This document shows, one piece after another, positions 14,140 through 21,173 of a DNA stretch of 25,768 bases. Every line of letters begins with the position of its first letter. Position 1 is the stretch's first letter. This DNA is from a virus. The notes below the pieces were generated by a model. It was not told where the DNA came from. It searched no databases and saw only the letters and a program-made list of their open reading frames with translations. The stretch covers positions 1-25,768 of the IMG/VR virus record IMGVR_UViG_3300029954_000077; one strand, 5' to 3'. The position numbers and the translations under genes are program-made.

Positions 14140-14178
14140 CGTGGTTAAATCTGGGATCAACCCAGAGCTTTGAAACTG

Positions 14179-15000
14179 TTAGACGGATTCCCATATGGAC
14201 AGCGCCCCCGCTGCTGCCGCCTGAATTACTGCGATCTTTGTCACGCCAGGCGTAACCACAATCGGCGGTGACGGGATATTCGCTGGCAAATAAATACTGC
14301 CCGTTGCAGCAGACGCAGTTGGAGTTGCGCCGAACGCGATCCAACACGCCGTTGTCGATGTAAGCACCACGCGGTTAGTCGCGGCCTGCACGGCTGCCGA
14401 GGCTGCCGAGGCACTGCCGACTGCAACCACTTGCTGCGCCTGCAGAGTCAGCGCACCAGGGTGCAGCGCTTGCTGCGGGTCAAGGCCGGCGGTGACAATC
14501 GAAACGTCTGGCGCCGAACTCACAATGCCAGTAATCAGCACGCTTGGCGATGTGCCGACGATTGCGGCCGCCAAACGACAGCGGAATTGAGGAAAGCCCG
14601 CAGCCGGCACTGTCCACCCCTGAATTGAGCCAGCTCCGGCCAAGCTATAGGTGCTGTCCGTGTTGTAGCTGGACTCGCGAGCGCATTTGATTGCCACCCA
14701 GTTTGCGCCATCGTAGACCTCAAAGATGATGGCGCCAGCGGTGATCGTGCCGCTGGGCTGGATGGTAATAGCTACCGAATCCATGCCCTGCGTGTTGAAC
14801 ACCAAGGCAGTATTGAGTGCAGTGGCAGCATTCCATGTCGCGGAGACCGGTGCGAGGTACGCATCCACCATCGGGATGGGATTGTTTTGACTTGCTGCTT
14901 GCGGAATCGCATTCAGGTCAAGCGTCATCAGGACGGCGCCCGACACAAGGCTATCGATGGCGTCGCCGGTTGCTGCGGAGTATTTTTTCTGCGATGTCAT
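14179..15000 (-). CDS. Putative virion structural protein, beta-rich
   Basis: A 273-residue protein between portal and scaffold genes. No MuF-type or protease motif was seen. Residues about 60-150 (MDSVAITIQPSGTITAGAII then FEVYDGANWVAIK) resemble beta-sandwich domains of phage decoration or fibre proteins; the second half (about 195-273) is another beta-rich domain with TSTTACWIAFGATPTASAAT and ends ALSIWESV. Composition is rich in A, T, S and V with few charged residues. It lies 14 bases downstream of the portal-side neighbour in reverse order and before a terminator. A capsid decoration or portal-associated protein is the likely role; this is an inference. Confidence 0.5.
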   Translation of the reverse strand: MTSQKKYSAATGDAIDSLVSGAVLMTLDLNAIPQAASQNNPIPMVDAYLAPVSATWNAATALNTALVFNTQGMDSVAITIQPSGTITAGAIIFEVYDGANWVAIKCARESSYNTDSTYSLAGAGSIQGWTVPAAGFPQFRCRLAAAIVGTSPSVLITGIVSSAPDVSIVTAGLDPQQALHPGALTLQAQQVVAVGSASAASAAVQAATNRVVLTSTTACWIAFGATPTASAATGSIYLPANIPSPPIVVTPGVTKIAVIQAAAAGALSIWESV

Positions 15001-15014
15001 TTATATACCTGTGA

Positions 15015-16472
15015 TTATTCGGCGATCTTTGCCTGAACCTGCGCGCCATCATTGCGCAGCGCCATGTCAACATCTGCCAGCACTTTCTCGGCGGCCGGGT
15101 CTTCGATGTCGTATTCGGCGGCCAGGATCTTGATTGCGGTCTCGCGACTCAGCAAGGCAGAATCGCAGAGTGTCTTGAGTGTAGTGGCGCGGCTCATCAT
15201 GTCTTGCAGTGTTGGCGCGAACCACTTCGGCCAACGCAGTGATGCCGGAGCCTTTTGATCGAACGTGCCAACCTTCGTGCCATCCTTGAAGACCAGCGGC
15301 TGATTCTTCGACACCTTGAAGATCATCGCGGCCAGATCCAGCAGTGCGCCCTTGCCGTAGGAGATGCGCAAGCGGCCAGCAAGCCAGATCAGCGCCTGAT
15401 TCATCAACTCCATTGCGCGGCCAGACTGGGCCGCTGCAATCTTTTCATTGCTCGATCGGTTGCCATGCATTGATTCGATGGCGATTTCGCGCAGATGCTT
15501 GACGTAATCCAGCACGGCTGCAACGCCGGTGCCGTTGATTTCTAGCAGTTTGGCGCTACCATCCTTGCCGACATTGAGCGAATTACCAGCGCCCTTGATG
15601 CGCGGGCCGCCGTCGTTGAAGCTGTCGTCTTCGCTAATCACCAGCGTCGGGTCGCTCATGAATTTCAGGCCGCGCCCAGCTTGCGACAACTGGTAATCAA
15701 TTTCAATTTGACAATCAACTGCTTCTGGCAGGATTGTCGAAGCGCCATCAATATCGTCCCCACCCGGCAGATTCTTGATCCAGATCAGCGGGACAAAGCC
15801 CAGCTTGTGTTTGACGCTGCGCCCCTTGTCGGCCTTGGGGGTTGCTGGGTTTTCTTGCGCCACTTTCCAGGGCGCGAACCACGTTTCGTTTTCACTATCC
15901 CAAATGCGCTGAAACCAGAATGTGGCACCCATGTCGTCCGGATCGATCGCGTAGCCGCTGGCAGCCAGGGCATCGCCTCTGACCTTATATTTCTCAATGA
16001 CCGACGCGAGTGTGTCGGGCGCATCCTTATCCCATTGCGGCGTCAAGTCGTCGGTATTCATCACGCGCAGGAAAATGCGGTTTTTGAGCACCTGCAGCAT
16101 GATCGCAACACTGCCGACACTTCCGCGCGTGGCGGCGTCAATCATCACCTCATTGAGGTTGATTTCCTCCAGCAAGCGATGAAGAACTTTTTCTTCGCCC
16201 TTGTTTTCCAGCGTGAAGATCGGGAAATTATCCTCAGAGAATAGCAGTGCGACAGAATCGTCAATCACGGTGCGGCAAATGTTCGATCGCACGCATGGTC
16301 GGCGGTCGCGCAGTGGAATGTATTCATCGTCGCCTCTCTTTTCCTCATGGAACGCGTGCGGTAGCTTGTCGTACATAGTGCCATCCAGCACGCGGCGCAG
16401 CATCCCCAGGCGGAATGACCGCCCGGGCATGTCTTTGTCTACTGGCCACTTTGATTGGATGGTTTTGTACAT
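15015..16472 (-). CDS. Portal protein
   Basis: A 485-residue protein directly after the large terminase gene, where the portal is expected. It contains an N-terminal segment with RSNICRTVIDDSVALLFSED, a beta-rich middle (VPLIWIKNLPGGDDIDGAST), helices with AVDCQIEIDYQLSQAGRGLK and LRISYGKGALLDLAAMIFKV, and a helical C-terminal domain with LSRETAIKILAAEYDIEDPA typical of portal C-termini (SPP1 gp6-like or related family). Length is typical. It would form the dodecameric DNA channel of the capsid. Start is 15 bases after the terminase stop. Confidence 0.78.
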   Translation of the reverse strand: MYKTIQSKWPVDKDMPGRSFRLGMLRRVLDGTMYDKLPHAFHEEKRGDDEYIPLRDRRPCVRSNICRTVIDDSVALLFSEDNFPIFTLENKGEEKVLHRLLEEINLNEVMIDAATRGSVGSVAIMLQVLKNRIFLRVMNTDDLTPQWDKDAPDTLASVIEKYKVRGDALAASGYAIDPDDMGATFWFQRIWDSENETWFAPWKVAQENPATPKADKGRSVKHKLGFVPLIWIKNLPGGDDIDGASTILPEAVDCQIEIDYQLSQAGRGLKFMSDPTLVISEDDSFNDGGPRIKGAGNSLNVGKDGSAKLLEINGTGVAAVLDYVKHLREIAIESMHGNRSSNEKIAAAQSGRAMELMNQALIWLAGRLRISYGKGALLDLAAMIFKVSKNQPLVFKDGTKVGTFDQKAPASLRWPKWFAPTLQDMMSRATTLKTLCDSALLSRETAIKILAAEYDIEDPAAEKVLADVDMALRNDGAQVQAKIAE

Positions 16473-16487
16473 TGTTGATGCTTGCGC

Positions 16488-17780
16488 CTATCGGGTCATG
16501 TGGTGCGTGGTGGTGCGGCGAACAACTGTTGGCTTCACGATTGGCCAGCGCCTCACGAGGAAATAGCCATTTGCGTCATTGGGGTGATCGTGTCCGGATT
16601 TCTTGTCTGGCTGCCCGTCGAGACCCCATATTTGCTGCTCCAACGCCTCAGTAGTTACTGGGCACAGGTCTGTATTTATCTTCCATCGTCGGCCACCCTG
16701 CGCACTCAGGATCATCCCGTTGTATGCATTCACTCGATCCTTGACCGCTGGATTCGATGGATTTGCCTCAATCCTGAATCCGGCCTGGCGCAATATCGTC
16801 AGATCAGACTCGCTGGCGTTCTTGCTTGTGGTGTTGCCGCCAGAAGCATCAGGGAAGACTGTAATTTGATGCCCCTTAAACTCTTCCTTTAGGATTCGAG
16901 CCATTTCCGGCGTGTCGCGCACCTTCGCGCGCTCAGCCAGAGTGCGAGGCAATCCATCTCGTATTACGTTGATACACGCAGTCATGTTCTGCACGTTGAA
17001 GTCCATGCCGACATTCAGCGGCTCGCCCTCTTTAATTGATTCGTCCGTATGATTCAGGCGTCTTTCGAAGTCCGGATACACGGCTCCACTCGTCAGATTG
17101 ACGAACTGGCCGCGCAGGTACGCCGCGATCAACTGCGGCGGATACGACTCAAACAGCGATGAAATGTAATCGCCCGGCAGGTTCAGCTCGTTGTCGTAAG
17201 TGCTGGCCTGAATCAGTCCGTACAGAGCGGCAAGCGAAGGCTTCTCGCGCACCGCCTTGACGAACTGCTGATAGACGAACTTGAATCCCTCTGGCGTCGT
17301 TGTGACATCAATGCCATTCAGCAGCCCCGGCACCAGATACCGCATCCGCGCAATGATCTTACGCCAAGCCATTTCGGCCTTGAGCAACGGCATAACGTCC
17401 AGTTCATCGACCAGCGCATGACCGATTTTGAAGCCGACAATCGTTTCTGGCTTTTCCATCGACCGGCAGATTACGGTGCCGCGATACTTGCGCCCCTGGT
17501 AGACTTCGACCTCGTGATCGGCAATCTTGACCTTCGTGCGCAGCCCCATCGTGAAGGCCACTTCTTCCATCGTCGGATAGAAGATGTCCCGGATCTGTGG
17601 GTAAGTCGGCGCAAAGTAGCCTTGATTGATGCCTGGCCACTGCCAGAAATGCGTGCCTATTCCAGTGCAGCCAACCCACGTCTTGCCAGAGCCGAAGCCG
17701 GCGACATAGGCCTTGAATTTGTTCGGAAGCTGAAGGAACTGCGTCTGGGGGATGTTTAGCGTCGGGCTAATCGTCCTCAT
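16488..17780 (-). CDS. terL: Terminase large subunit
   Basis: A 430-residue packaging motor. The Walker A motif is AGFGSGKT (residues 27-34, Lys33), and Walker B is ALVDELD with Asp125-Glu126. The nuclease domain starts near NVGMDFNV (about 255-262), with the first catalytic Asp in MDF, a second candidate in FPDASGG and a C-terminal acidic HDHPNDANGYFLVRR block. All three classic nuclease acidic positions therefore appear present. It overlaps the small terminase gene by 14 bases and is followed by the portal. It would cut concatemers and pump DNA into the procapsid. Length is typical of the family. Confidence 0.93.
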   Translation of the reverse strand: MRTISPTLNIPQTQFLQLPNKFKAYVAGFGSGKTWVGCTGIGTHFWQWPGINQGYFAPTYPQIRDIFYPTMEEVAFTMGLRTKVKIADHEVEVYQGRKYRGTVICRSMEKPETIVGFKIGHALVDELDVMPLLKAEMAWRKIIARMRYLVPGLLNGIDVTTTPEGFKFVYQQFVKAVREKPSLAALYGLIQASTYDNELNLPGDYISSLFESYPPQLIAAYLRGQFVNLTSGAVYPDFERRLNHTDESIKEGEPLNVGMDFNVQNMTACINVIRDGLPRTLAERAKVRDTPEMARILKEEFKGHQITVFPDASGGNTTSKNASESDLTILRQAGFRIEANPSNPAVKDRVNAYNGMILSAQGGRRWKINTDLCPVTTEALEQQIWGLDGQPDKKSGHDHPNDANGYFLVRRWPIVKPTVVRRTTTHHMTR

Positions 17781-18312
17781 GGCGTCTGGCGTCCTGCGTT
17801 ATGAACGATATGGCAACAGGCGTTGCTGCGTTGTCGTCCGGACTGATAATGTCCTTATTCGCCTGCAAAAGCCTCAGGCCAGTCTCTGCCGACGCATTTG
17901 ATACCTGAGTCAGTGCCGCGATACCCTTGAGCGTCTTTATGCCGTCATCATCCAGCGGCGTCGCATCATCTATCTCTGCGGCCTTACTGTTTGCAATGCC
18001 AGAAAGCCTGTGCGCGGTCGCCGCACCGTATCTCGCGGCCCCAGCCAAATGCATTGATATATCTTTCAGATCATCCGCAAGTGAACGCGCTGCGATTTGT
18101 TCCGAAACGTTTAATAACGACATGGCCGATTCAGCCGCAACCAATTGACTGGCAACGGTTTTGACCGTTTCGATACGTTTAGAAAAACGCACCGAAATAG
18201 ACGCCTTGCTGATCTTGTACTCACGGGCGAGCGCCGCTGCCGATTCGCCGTTCAGCAATCTTTTGCCGATTGCCTCCCATTGCGCGTCGGTCAGTTTTGA
18301 AGGTCGCGCCAT
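17767..18312 (-). CDS. terS: Terminase small subunit
   Basis: About 181 residues if the ATG at 18312 is used (six bases after GGAT); an upstream TTG at 18324 has no ribosome site. The N-terminus MARPSKLTDAQWEAIGKRLL followed by NGESAAALAREYKISKASIS is a helix-turn-helix of the type seen in phage terminase small subunits. The rest is helical and probably forms the oligomeric ring. It overlaps terL by 14 bases. The gap upstream would be a natural place for the packaging recognition site. Confidence 0.78.
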   Translation of the reverse strand: MARPSKLTDAQWEAIGKRLLNGESAAALAREYKISKASISVRFSKRIETVKTVASQLVAAESAMSLLNVSEQIAARSLADDLKDISMHLAGAARYGAATAHRLSGIANSKAAEIDDATPLDDDGIKTLKGIAALTQVSNASAETGLRLLQANKDIISPDDNAATPVAISFITQDARRHEDD

Positions 18313-18560
18313 GCTGCTATCCAATAATCAAAAGGTTGAAGCGCCCCGCGCTGCCAGGATCGGCATTGCACCGAGAGAAGGAAGCAGCTTCCATATCGTG
18401 CGCCCCTGCCGGGCTTATTCCCGAGTCGCCGGCCTGCGGGTGAAATCTTATCCACAGATTCTGTGCATAGCCTTGTGAATAACCGGGCATTACGTTTGCC
18501 AACCGGCCCGCCCCTGGCGGTTTCCAGTCAAGGTATTGCATCGGAGGGCAACCGTAATCT
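18313..18560. other. Intergenic region before terminase with DnaA-box-like cluster
   Basis: This gap between the second rha gene and terS has no gene I can support. It holds TTATCCACA at 18448-18456 (exact strong DnaA box), TGTGAATAA at 18474-18482 (box-like in the opposite direction, one mismatch) and a weaker TGTGCATA in between. Being next to terS, it could also hold the packaging start (cos or pac). A 74-residue ORF here lacks a ribosome site and looks like noise. Confidence 0.4.
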
Positions 18561-19076
18561 TTAGTGCGCGAGGAGGCTGGGCTGTAACTGCCCTTCGAGC
18601 AATCCGCGCTCTTCGCGCAGGCTCGGCAATTCCTTCTTGCGCTTGAGCATCAGATGCGAGCCGAACGAGGCGCGAACCTGCGAACTCACCTCTTTCGAGA
18701 TCAACGCCTGCATTTGCGCCCATAGATCAGCGCTTTGGTTGCGCAGTTGACCGGCCATGTCATTGAAGGCGGCGATATACGCCTCCTTGAGCTCGGCTGC
18801 TTTGGTGCCAGTGAAGCCCATTGCGGCGAACATGAATCCGTCTTTCGTCATCGTGTAGGCCGGCTCTTGGCGCGTTGCACCCTTGGGTCCGCGCACATCG
18901 ATCATCGTCAACGCAAAATTGCGCTCACGAAAACCGGTGCTGCATTCCATGTTTTTGACGGCGCGGAGGATGTCCGAGTGCCGCTTTCCGAAGTGCTTGG
19001 CTACCTTGCGCGAGTATGTGATCAGCTCATCGCCGGCCAGTGCTACCAGGTCGCTCATGCTTATCAGATCATTCAT
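18561..19076 (-). CDS. Rha family phage regulatory protein (copy near terminase)
   Basis: A 171-residue Rha protein. The N-terminal motif is TYSRKVAKHFGKRHSDILRA (about 20-39) and the second block is DGFMFAAMGFTGTKAAELKE followed by AYIAAFNDMAG. The C-terminal third is helical and basic (LKRKKELPSLREERGLL) and ends QPSLLAH, similar to the QPSLLIN end of the copy at 8602-9126. The two proteins are divergent paralogs, not recent duplicates. ATG is six bases after AGGGG. It is preceded by a structured leader and a terminator like the other copy, and followed by the DnaA-box-like gap and terS. Role in phage development is inferred from the family. Confidence 0.87.
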   Translation of the reverse strand: MNDLISMSDLVALAGDELITYSRKVAKHFGKRHSDILRAVKNMECSTGFRERNFALTMIDVRGPKGATRQEPAYTMTKDGFMFAAMGFTGTKAAELKEAYIAAFNDMAGQLRNQSADLWAQMQALISKEVSSQVRASFGSHLMLKRKKELPSLREERGLLEGQLQPSLLAH

Positions 19077-19092
19077 TTACTGCCCCTGTACG

Positions 19093-19162
19093 CCTGGAAT
19101 GAATGACTGCGGCAACGCGCCCAGGACGCGCGATTGTCGGCCGGCCAGCCTATCCGCGGCAC
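19093..19162 (-). promoter_or_regulatory. Conserved structured leader of rha (copy 2)
   Basis: This leader shares with copy 1 the blocks GTGC(T/C)GCGGATAGG, GCGTCCTGGGC and CATTCATTCCAGG. Its hairpin two is GCGCG/CGCGT with loop TCCTGGG (19115-19131), where the stem sequence differs from copy 1 but pairing is kept, which is covariation-like support. The CCTGG loop can pair with CCAGG at the end of the element. The first hairpin is less clear here, with a GGC-rich stem instead of CGGAT/ATCCG. Confidence 0.5.
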
Positions 19163-19167
19163 AAACG

Positions 19168-19197
19168 AAAAAGGGCGGCACCCGAAGGAACCGCCCT
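19168..19197 (-). terminator. Intrinsic terminator upstream of rha copy 2
   Basis: AGGGCGG (19172-19178) pairs with CCGCCCT (19191-19197), with TTTTT after it on the minus strand. It would stop minus-strand transcription coming from the tRNA and antirepressor region before the rha leader. Confidence 0.75.
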
Positions 19198-19277
19198 GCA
19201 CATGTAAAAAATCCCACTATCGGAATTCCGACCATGGGCAAGTCAGCCTTGCGACTGAGGAGGAGACTCTTTAAATA

Positions 19278-19293
19278 TAATCAAAAATGATTA
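19278..19293 (+). promoter_or_regulatory. Candidate HicB operator palindrome
   Basis: TAATCA, four A bases, TGATTA form a perfect inverted repeat eight bases upstream of the -35 box of the hicAB promoter. HicB antitoxins with a DNA-binding domain usually repress their own promoter, so this is a candidate site; it is not proven. Confidence 0.4.
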
Positions 19294-19301
19294 CAAATAG
19301 C

Positions 19302-19330
19302 TTGATGATGCAAACATTTTTGGTTACACT
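19302..19330 (+). promoter_or_regulatory. hicAB promoter
   Basis: TTGATG (19302-19307), a spacer of exactly 17 bases and TACACT (19325-19330) form a good sigma70-type promoter, about 35 bases before the HicA start codon. Confidence 0.65.
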
Positions 19331-19364
19331 GTACTTACTGAATCAAACAACGAAAGGAGGTGCG

Positions 19365-19538
19365 GTGAAGCAGAAAGAGTTTGTACGGTGGCTCGCAGAA
19401 CAAGGGGCGACATTCAAGGAAGGCAGCAACCACTTGAAGGTCTATCTGAACGGCAAGCAAACAGTGATACCGAGACATGCTGGCGAGATGAAAACTGGCA
19501 CAGTCAACGGAATCAAAAAACAACTCAACCTAAAGTGA
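19365..19538 (+). CDS. hicA: HicA toxin, mRNA interferase
   Basis: A 57-residue HicA protein starting at GTG 19365, which follows a strong AAAGGAGG ribosome site; the longer frame upstream crosses the promoter and is not used. The sequence KQKEFVRWLAEQGATFKEGS then NHLKVYL is the compact double-stranded-RNA-binding-like fold of HicA, with His23 in GSNH at the catalytic position, and the IPRHAGEMKTGTVNGIKKQL ending is typical. It cleaves mRNA when free of HicB. Toxin first, antitoxin second is the usual hicAB order. It is on the plus strand, opposite to the phage genes, with its own promoter, so it can be expressed in the lysogen. Confidence 0.92.
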   Translation: MKQKEFVRWLAEQGATFKEGSNHLKVYLNGKQTVIPRHAGEMKTGTVNGIKKQLNLK

Positions 19539-19612
19539 GGATGCCCCGAAAGGGGCTATCCCCGCAACAGCTTCACCGCATCGATTACCTGATAGCAGAT
19601 AAAGGATTAACT

Positions 19613-20032
19613 ATGAAATACCCTGCACATTTTGAGCCCGACACCAAAGATGGCGGCTTTGTCATTACCTTCCGCGATATCCCAGAGGCAATTACTCAGG
19701 GCGATACTGAGGAAGAGGCACTAGCAATGGCCGCCGATGCACTTCTGGCGTCCATGGATTTCTACTTTGAAGACAGCCGCCCTGTTCCGCCGCCATCCAA
19801 GGCAAAGCGCGGCGAGCGTCTTATCTCACTTCCTGCCAGCGTCTCTAGCAAAGTCTTGCTGCTCAATGAGATGCTGGCGCAGAAAGTAACGCCAAGTGAA
19901 CTTGCCCGGCGTCTTGATACTACGCGCCAGGAAGTCAATCGCCTGATCGACCTGGGCCACGCGACAAAGGTTGACCGCATCGAAGAAGCGCTAGGCGCAC
20001 TCGGCAAGAGTCTGGAGCTGTCACTAGCTTGA
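19613..20032 (+). CDS. hicB: HicB antitoxin with C-terminal helix-turn-helix
   Basis: A 139-residue HicB protein from the ATG at 19613, six bases after AAAGGA. The N-terminal half (MKYPAHFEPDTKDGGFVITF, RDIPEAITQGDTEEEALAMA) is the partial RNase H-like fold that binds HicA. The C-terminal part (LLLNEMLAQKVTPSELARRL then DTTRQEVNRLIDLGHATKVD) is an Xre-type helix-turn-helix, so it can bind DNA and autorepress. The spacing of 74 bases from hicA is wider than in many pairs. Its 3' end stops four bases before the encoded CCA end of the tRNA-like gene on the other strand. Confidence 0.92.
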   Translation: MKYPAHFEPDTKDGGFVITFRDIPEAITQGDTEEEALAMAADALLASMDFYFEDSRPVPPPSKAKRGERLISLPASVSSKVLLLNEMLAQKVTPSELARRLDTTRQEVNRLIDLGHATKVDRIEEALGALGKSLELSLA

Positions 20033-20035
20033 TTC

Positions 20036-20109
20036 TGGGGCATCTGCGCAAAATCGAATCGCAGTCATAAGATTGGAAGGCAGCGGCTCTACCATTGAGC
20101 TACAAACGC
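20036..20109 (-). tRNA. tRNA-Gly(TCC)-like gene, degenerate anticodon stem
   Basis: The minus strand folds as a 74-base tRNA with an encoded CCA. The acceptor pairs fully (GCGTTTG with CAGATGC, two wobbles), the D stem is GCTC/GAGC, and the T arm is TGCGA/TTGCG with loop TTCGATT. The anticodon loop CTTCCAA gives TCC (Gly). The anticodon stem, GCTGC against TCTTA, has only one normal pair, so it is probably a decaying or altered tRNA. The discriminator is C rather than the U usual for bacterial tRNA-Gly. It starts two bases after a terminator. Confidence 0.65.
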
Positions 20110-20203
20110 AGAAAAGCCCCGGCCAGTTAAGGTGCGGGGCTTACGACATTACACAGTTCTATCTGAAAAGTTGCAATTCTCTGGGCGTGCGAAACCACCC
20201 ATG
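20110..20203 (-). ncRNA. Candidate small RNA between promoter and terminator
   Basis: The promoter at 20210-20238 would start a transcript near 20203, and an intrinsic terminator at 20112-20142 ends it about 90 bases later. Only a 17-codon frame without a ribosome site lies in between. This could be a regulatory RNA, or the leader of a transcript that reads through into the tRNA-like gene. Confidence 0.35.
20112..20142 (-). terminator. Intrinsic terminator just upstream of the tRNA-like gene
   Basis: AAGCCCCG (20114-20121) pairs with CGGGGCTT (20135-20142) through a 13-base loop; the minus strand continues with TT to make a four-T run after the stem. Confidence 0.65.
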
Positions 20204-20209
20204 GAGATA

Positions 20210-20238
20210 AATATACACTGTGTTTACGCACAGTGCAA
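20210..20238 (-). promoter_or_regulatory. Minus-strand promoter with embedded palindromic operator
   Basis: On the minus strand TTGCAC (20238-20233), exactly 17 bases, then TATATT (20215-20210). The spacer and part of the -35 box are covered by a perfect palindrome, CACTGTG, TTTACG, CACAGTG (20216-20235), so a dimeric repressor bound there would block RNA polymerase. The -35 box is imperfect. No similar palindrome was noticed elsewhere in the window. Confidence 0.5.
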
Positions 20239-20282
20239 TATTTTTAACAAAATAAGTTGCAACAATCCTTTCTTCGGCACTT

Positions 20283-20978
20283 TTATGTTGCCGTCATTTT
20301 TCCTTCAAGGCTTTTGATTGCTTCGGTAGCACTCTCTCTGACCATTTGAAGATAGCTTGCGCACGATTCTATTTCCTCATAATAGTGATGAGCCAATGCG
20401 TTGCCGAGAGTTGCTTTTGCGATAATGTCACTCGCAAGCTCACTGCTTAGCTGACGTGGGGCGCCATACTCGCACCGGTACGCAATCGCCCTGATAAGAT
20501 ATTGCTTTGACAACCTAAATGATTCAAGTGCCATCTCGAACGATTTATTCTCCAAGGCTTGATTCAGGTCATCAGTAAGTGGCAAGGTTGGCTTGGAACC
20601 TCCGGACAAAAGAAGCGCCTGCACATCCACATATTTTTCTGCGTCAAACTTTCCGGTCTTGCGAATCGTTGGCAGAACATCGGATGTCACCCACTTGCGG
20701 AACCGATGTGGCAGGGTTCCCGGTTTGACGGCATCGCGGCAGCGCAGGACCAGCGTGTACATGCCGGACTCGCTGATGATAGACAGGTTCTGCTTTCCGC
20801 CAAGGGTGTCGGTTAAACCTACACCCTTTTCATCGTCGTCTAGCGACCTCAGTGAGTCTCTGGAATTTACAAGATTCAATGCCTTGCACACATCAACAGC
20901 AACAAACCACGGCTCGCCGTCGATCAGAACAATGCGGACCTTGTGATTCTCAAATGTGAAAATTGTAGGGTCGCTCAT
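20283..20978 (-). CDS. BRO-N domain antirepressor
   Basis: A 231-residue protein from the ATG at 20978; the longer upstream frame is noncoding leader. Residues about 5-105 are a BRO-N domain: VRIVLIDGEPWFVAVDVCKA, LDDDEKGVGLTDTLGGKQNL, the ISESGMYTLVLRCRD block and FRKWVTSDVLPTIRKTGKF. The C-terminal half is helical (KSFEMALESFRLSKQYLIRA) and is not one of the common antirepressor C-termini that I recognise. BRO-N proteins act as phage antirepressors that inactivate the lysogeny repressor. Its start overlaps the stop of a 49-residue ORF (ATGA), and the region upstream folds as a C4-like antisense RNA, so production is probably controlled at the level of translation. Confidence 0.85.
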   Translation of the reverse strand: MSDPTIFTFENHKVRIVLIDGEPWFVAVDVCKALNLVNSRDSLRSLDDDEKGVGLTDTLGGKQNLSIISESGMYTLVLRCRDAVKPGTLPHRFRKWVTSDVLPTIRKTGKFDAEKYVDVQALLLSGGSKPTLPLTDDLNQALENKSFEMALESFRLSKQYLIRAIAYRCEYGAPRQLSSELASDIIAKATLGNALAHHYYEEIESCASYLQMVRESATEAIKSLEGKMTAT

Positions 20979-21124
20979 GCTGCAACTCCGATTTTGGCGG
21001 GGGTGGCGAGAGGCGCAGAAACACTGCAAAGCCGTGCAATCAAGGCTTCGTAAATTTCCTGTGCTGCGGCGAGATTTGGGACGGGTTGGCGCGGTGCGGG
21101 CGTGGGGATGCAAGTAGCAACCAT
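20975..21124 (-). CDS. 49-residue leader ORF coupled to the antirepressor
   Basis: This small frame starts at ATG 21124, six bases after a perfect AGGAG (21135-21131), and its TGA overlaps the antirepressor ATG (ATGA). It reads MVATCIPTPAPRQPVPNLAA then AQEIYEALIARLCSVSAPLA and TPAKIGVAA. The strong ribosome site here, against a weaker GGAG for the antirepressor, suggests the small ORF drives antirepressor translation. In phages P1 and P7 a small ORF (orfx/icd) precedes ant in the same way and is the real target of C4 RNA. No function of the peptide itself is recognised. Confidence 0.65.
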   Translation of the reverse strand: MVATCIPTPAPRQPVPNLAAAQEIYEALIARLCSVSAPLATPAKIGVAA

Positions 21125-21130
21125 GACTGA

Positions 21131-21173
21131 CTCCTGTTTGAGACTTAGAGAAGCCCACCGGAAGCGATTTCAA
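21131..21173 (-). promoter_or_regulatory. Predicted antisense target site over the leader-ORF ribosome site
   Basis: The minus strand has TTGAAATC (21173-21166) and AAACAG (21139-21134), the second overlapping the AGGAG ribosome site. Both are exact complements of GATTTCAA and CTGTTT in the upstream C4-like domain. The order of the two blocks is right for antiparallel pairing. Confidence 0.55.

Noticed and set aside
13558-14148. Plus-strand open frame of 196 codons rich in Ser and Ala opposite the scaffold gene
   Set aside because: Complement of the Ala-rich coiled-coil codons; composition explains the lack of stops.
15681-16244. Plus-strand open frame of 187 codons opposite the portal gene
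   Set aside because: Antisense shadow of a clear portal protein; no start signal.
18317-18541. 74-residue minus-strand open frame between rha copy 2 and terS
   Set aside because: No ribosome site before the ATG, no recognisable domain, and it spans the DnaA-box-like cluster; more likely regulatory or packaging-site DNA.
19261-19300. Minus-strand promoter for rha copy 2 using TATATT near 19275-19280
   Set aside because: No acceptable -35 box at 16-18 bases, and a terminator lies between it and the rha gene.
20036-20109. Prophage attachment site in the tRNA-like gene
   Set aside because: It lies in the middle of phage genes, no integrase is adjacent and no second copy of its 3' end is seen in the window.
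20132-20317. 61-codon plus-strand open frame past the tRNA-like gene
   Set aside because: Crosses the palindromic promoter on the other strand, no ribosome site, no family resemblance.
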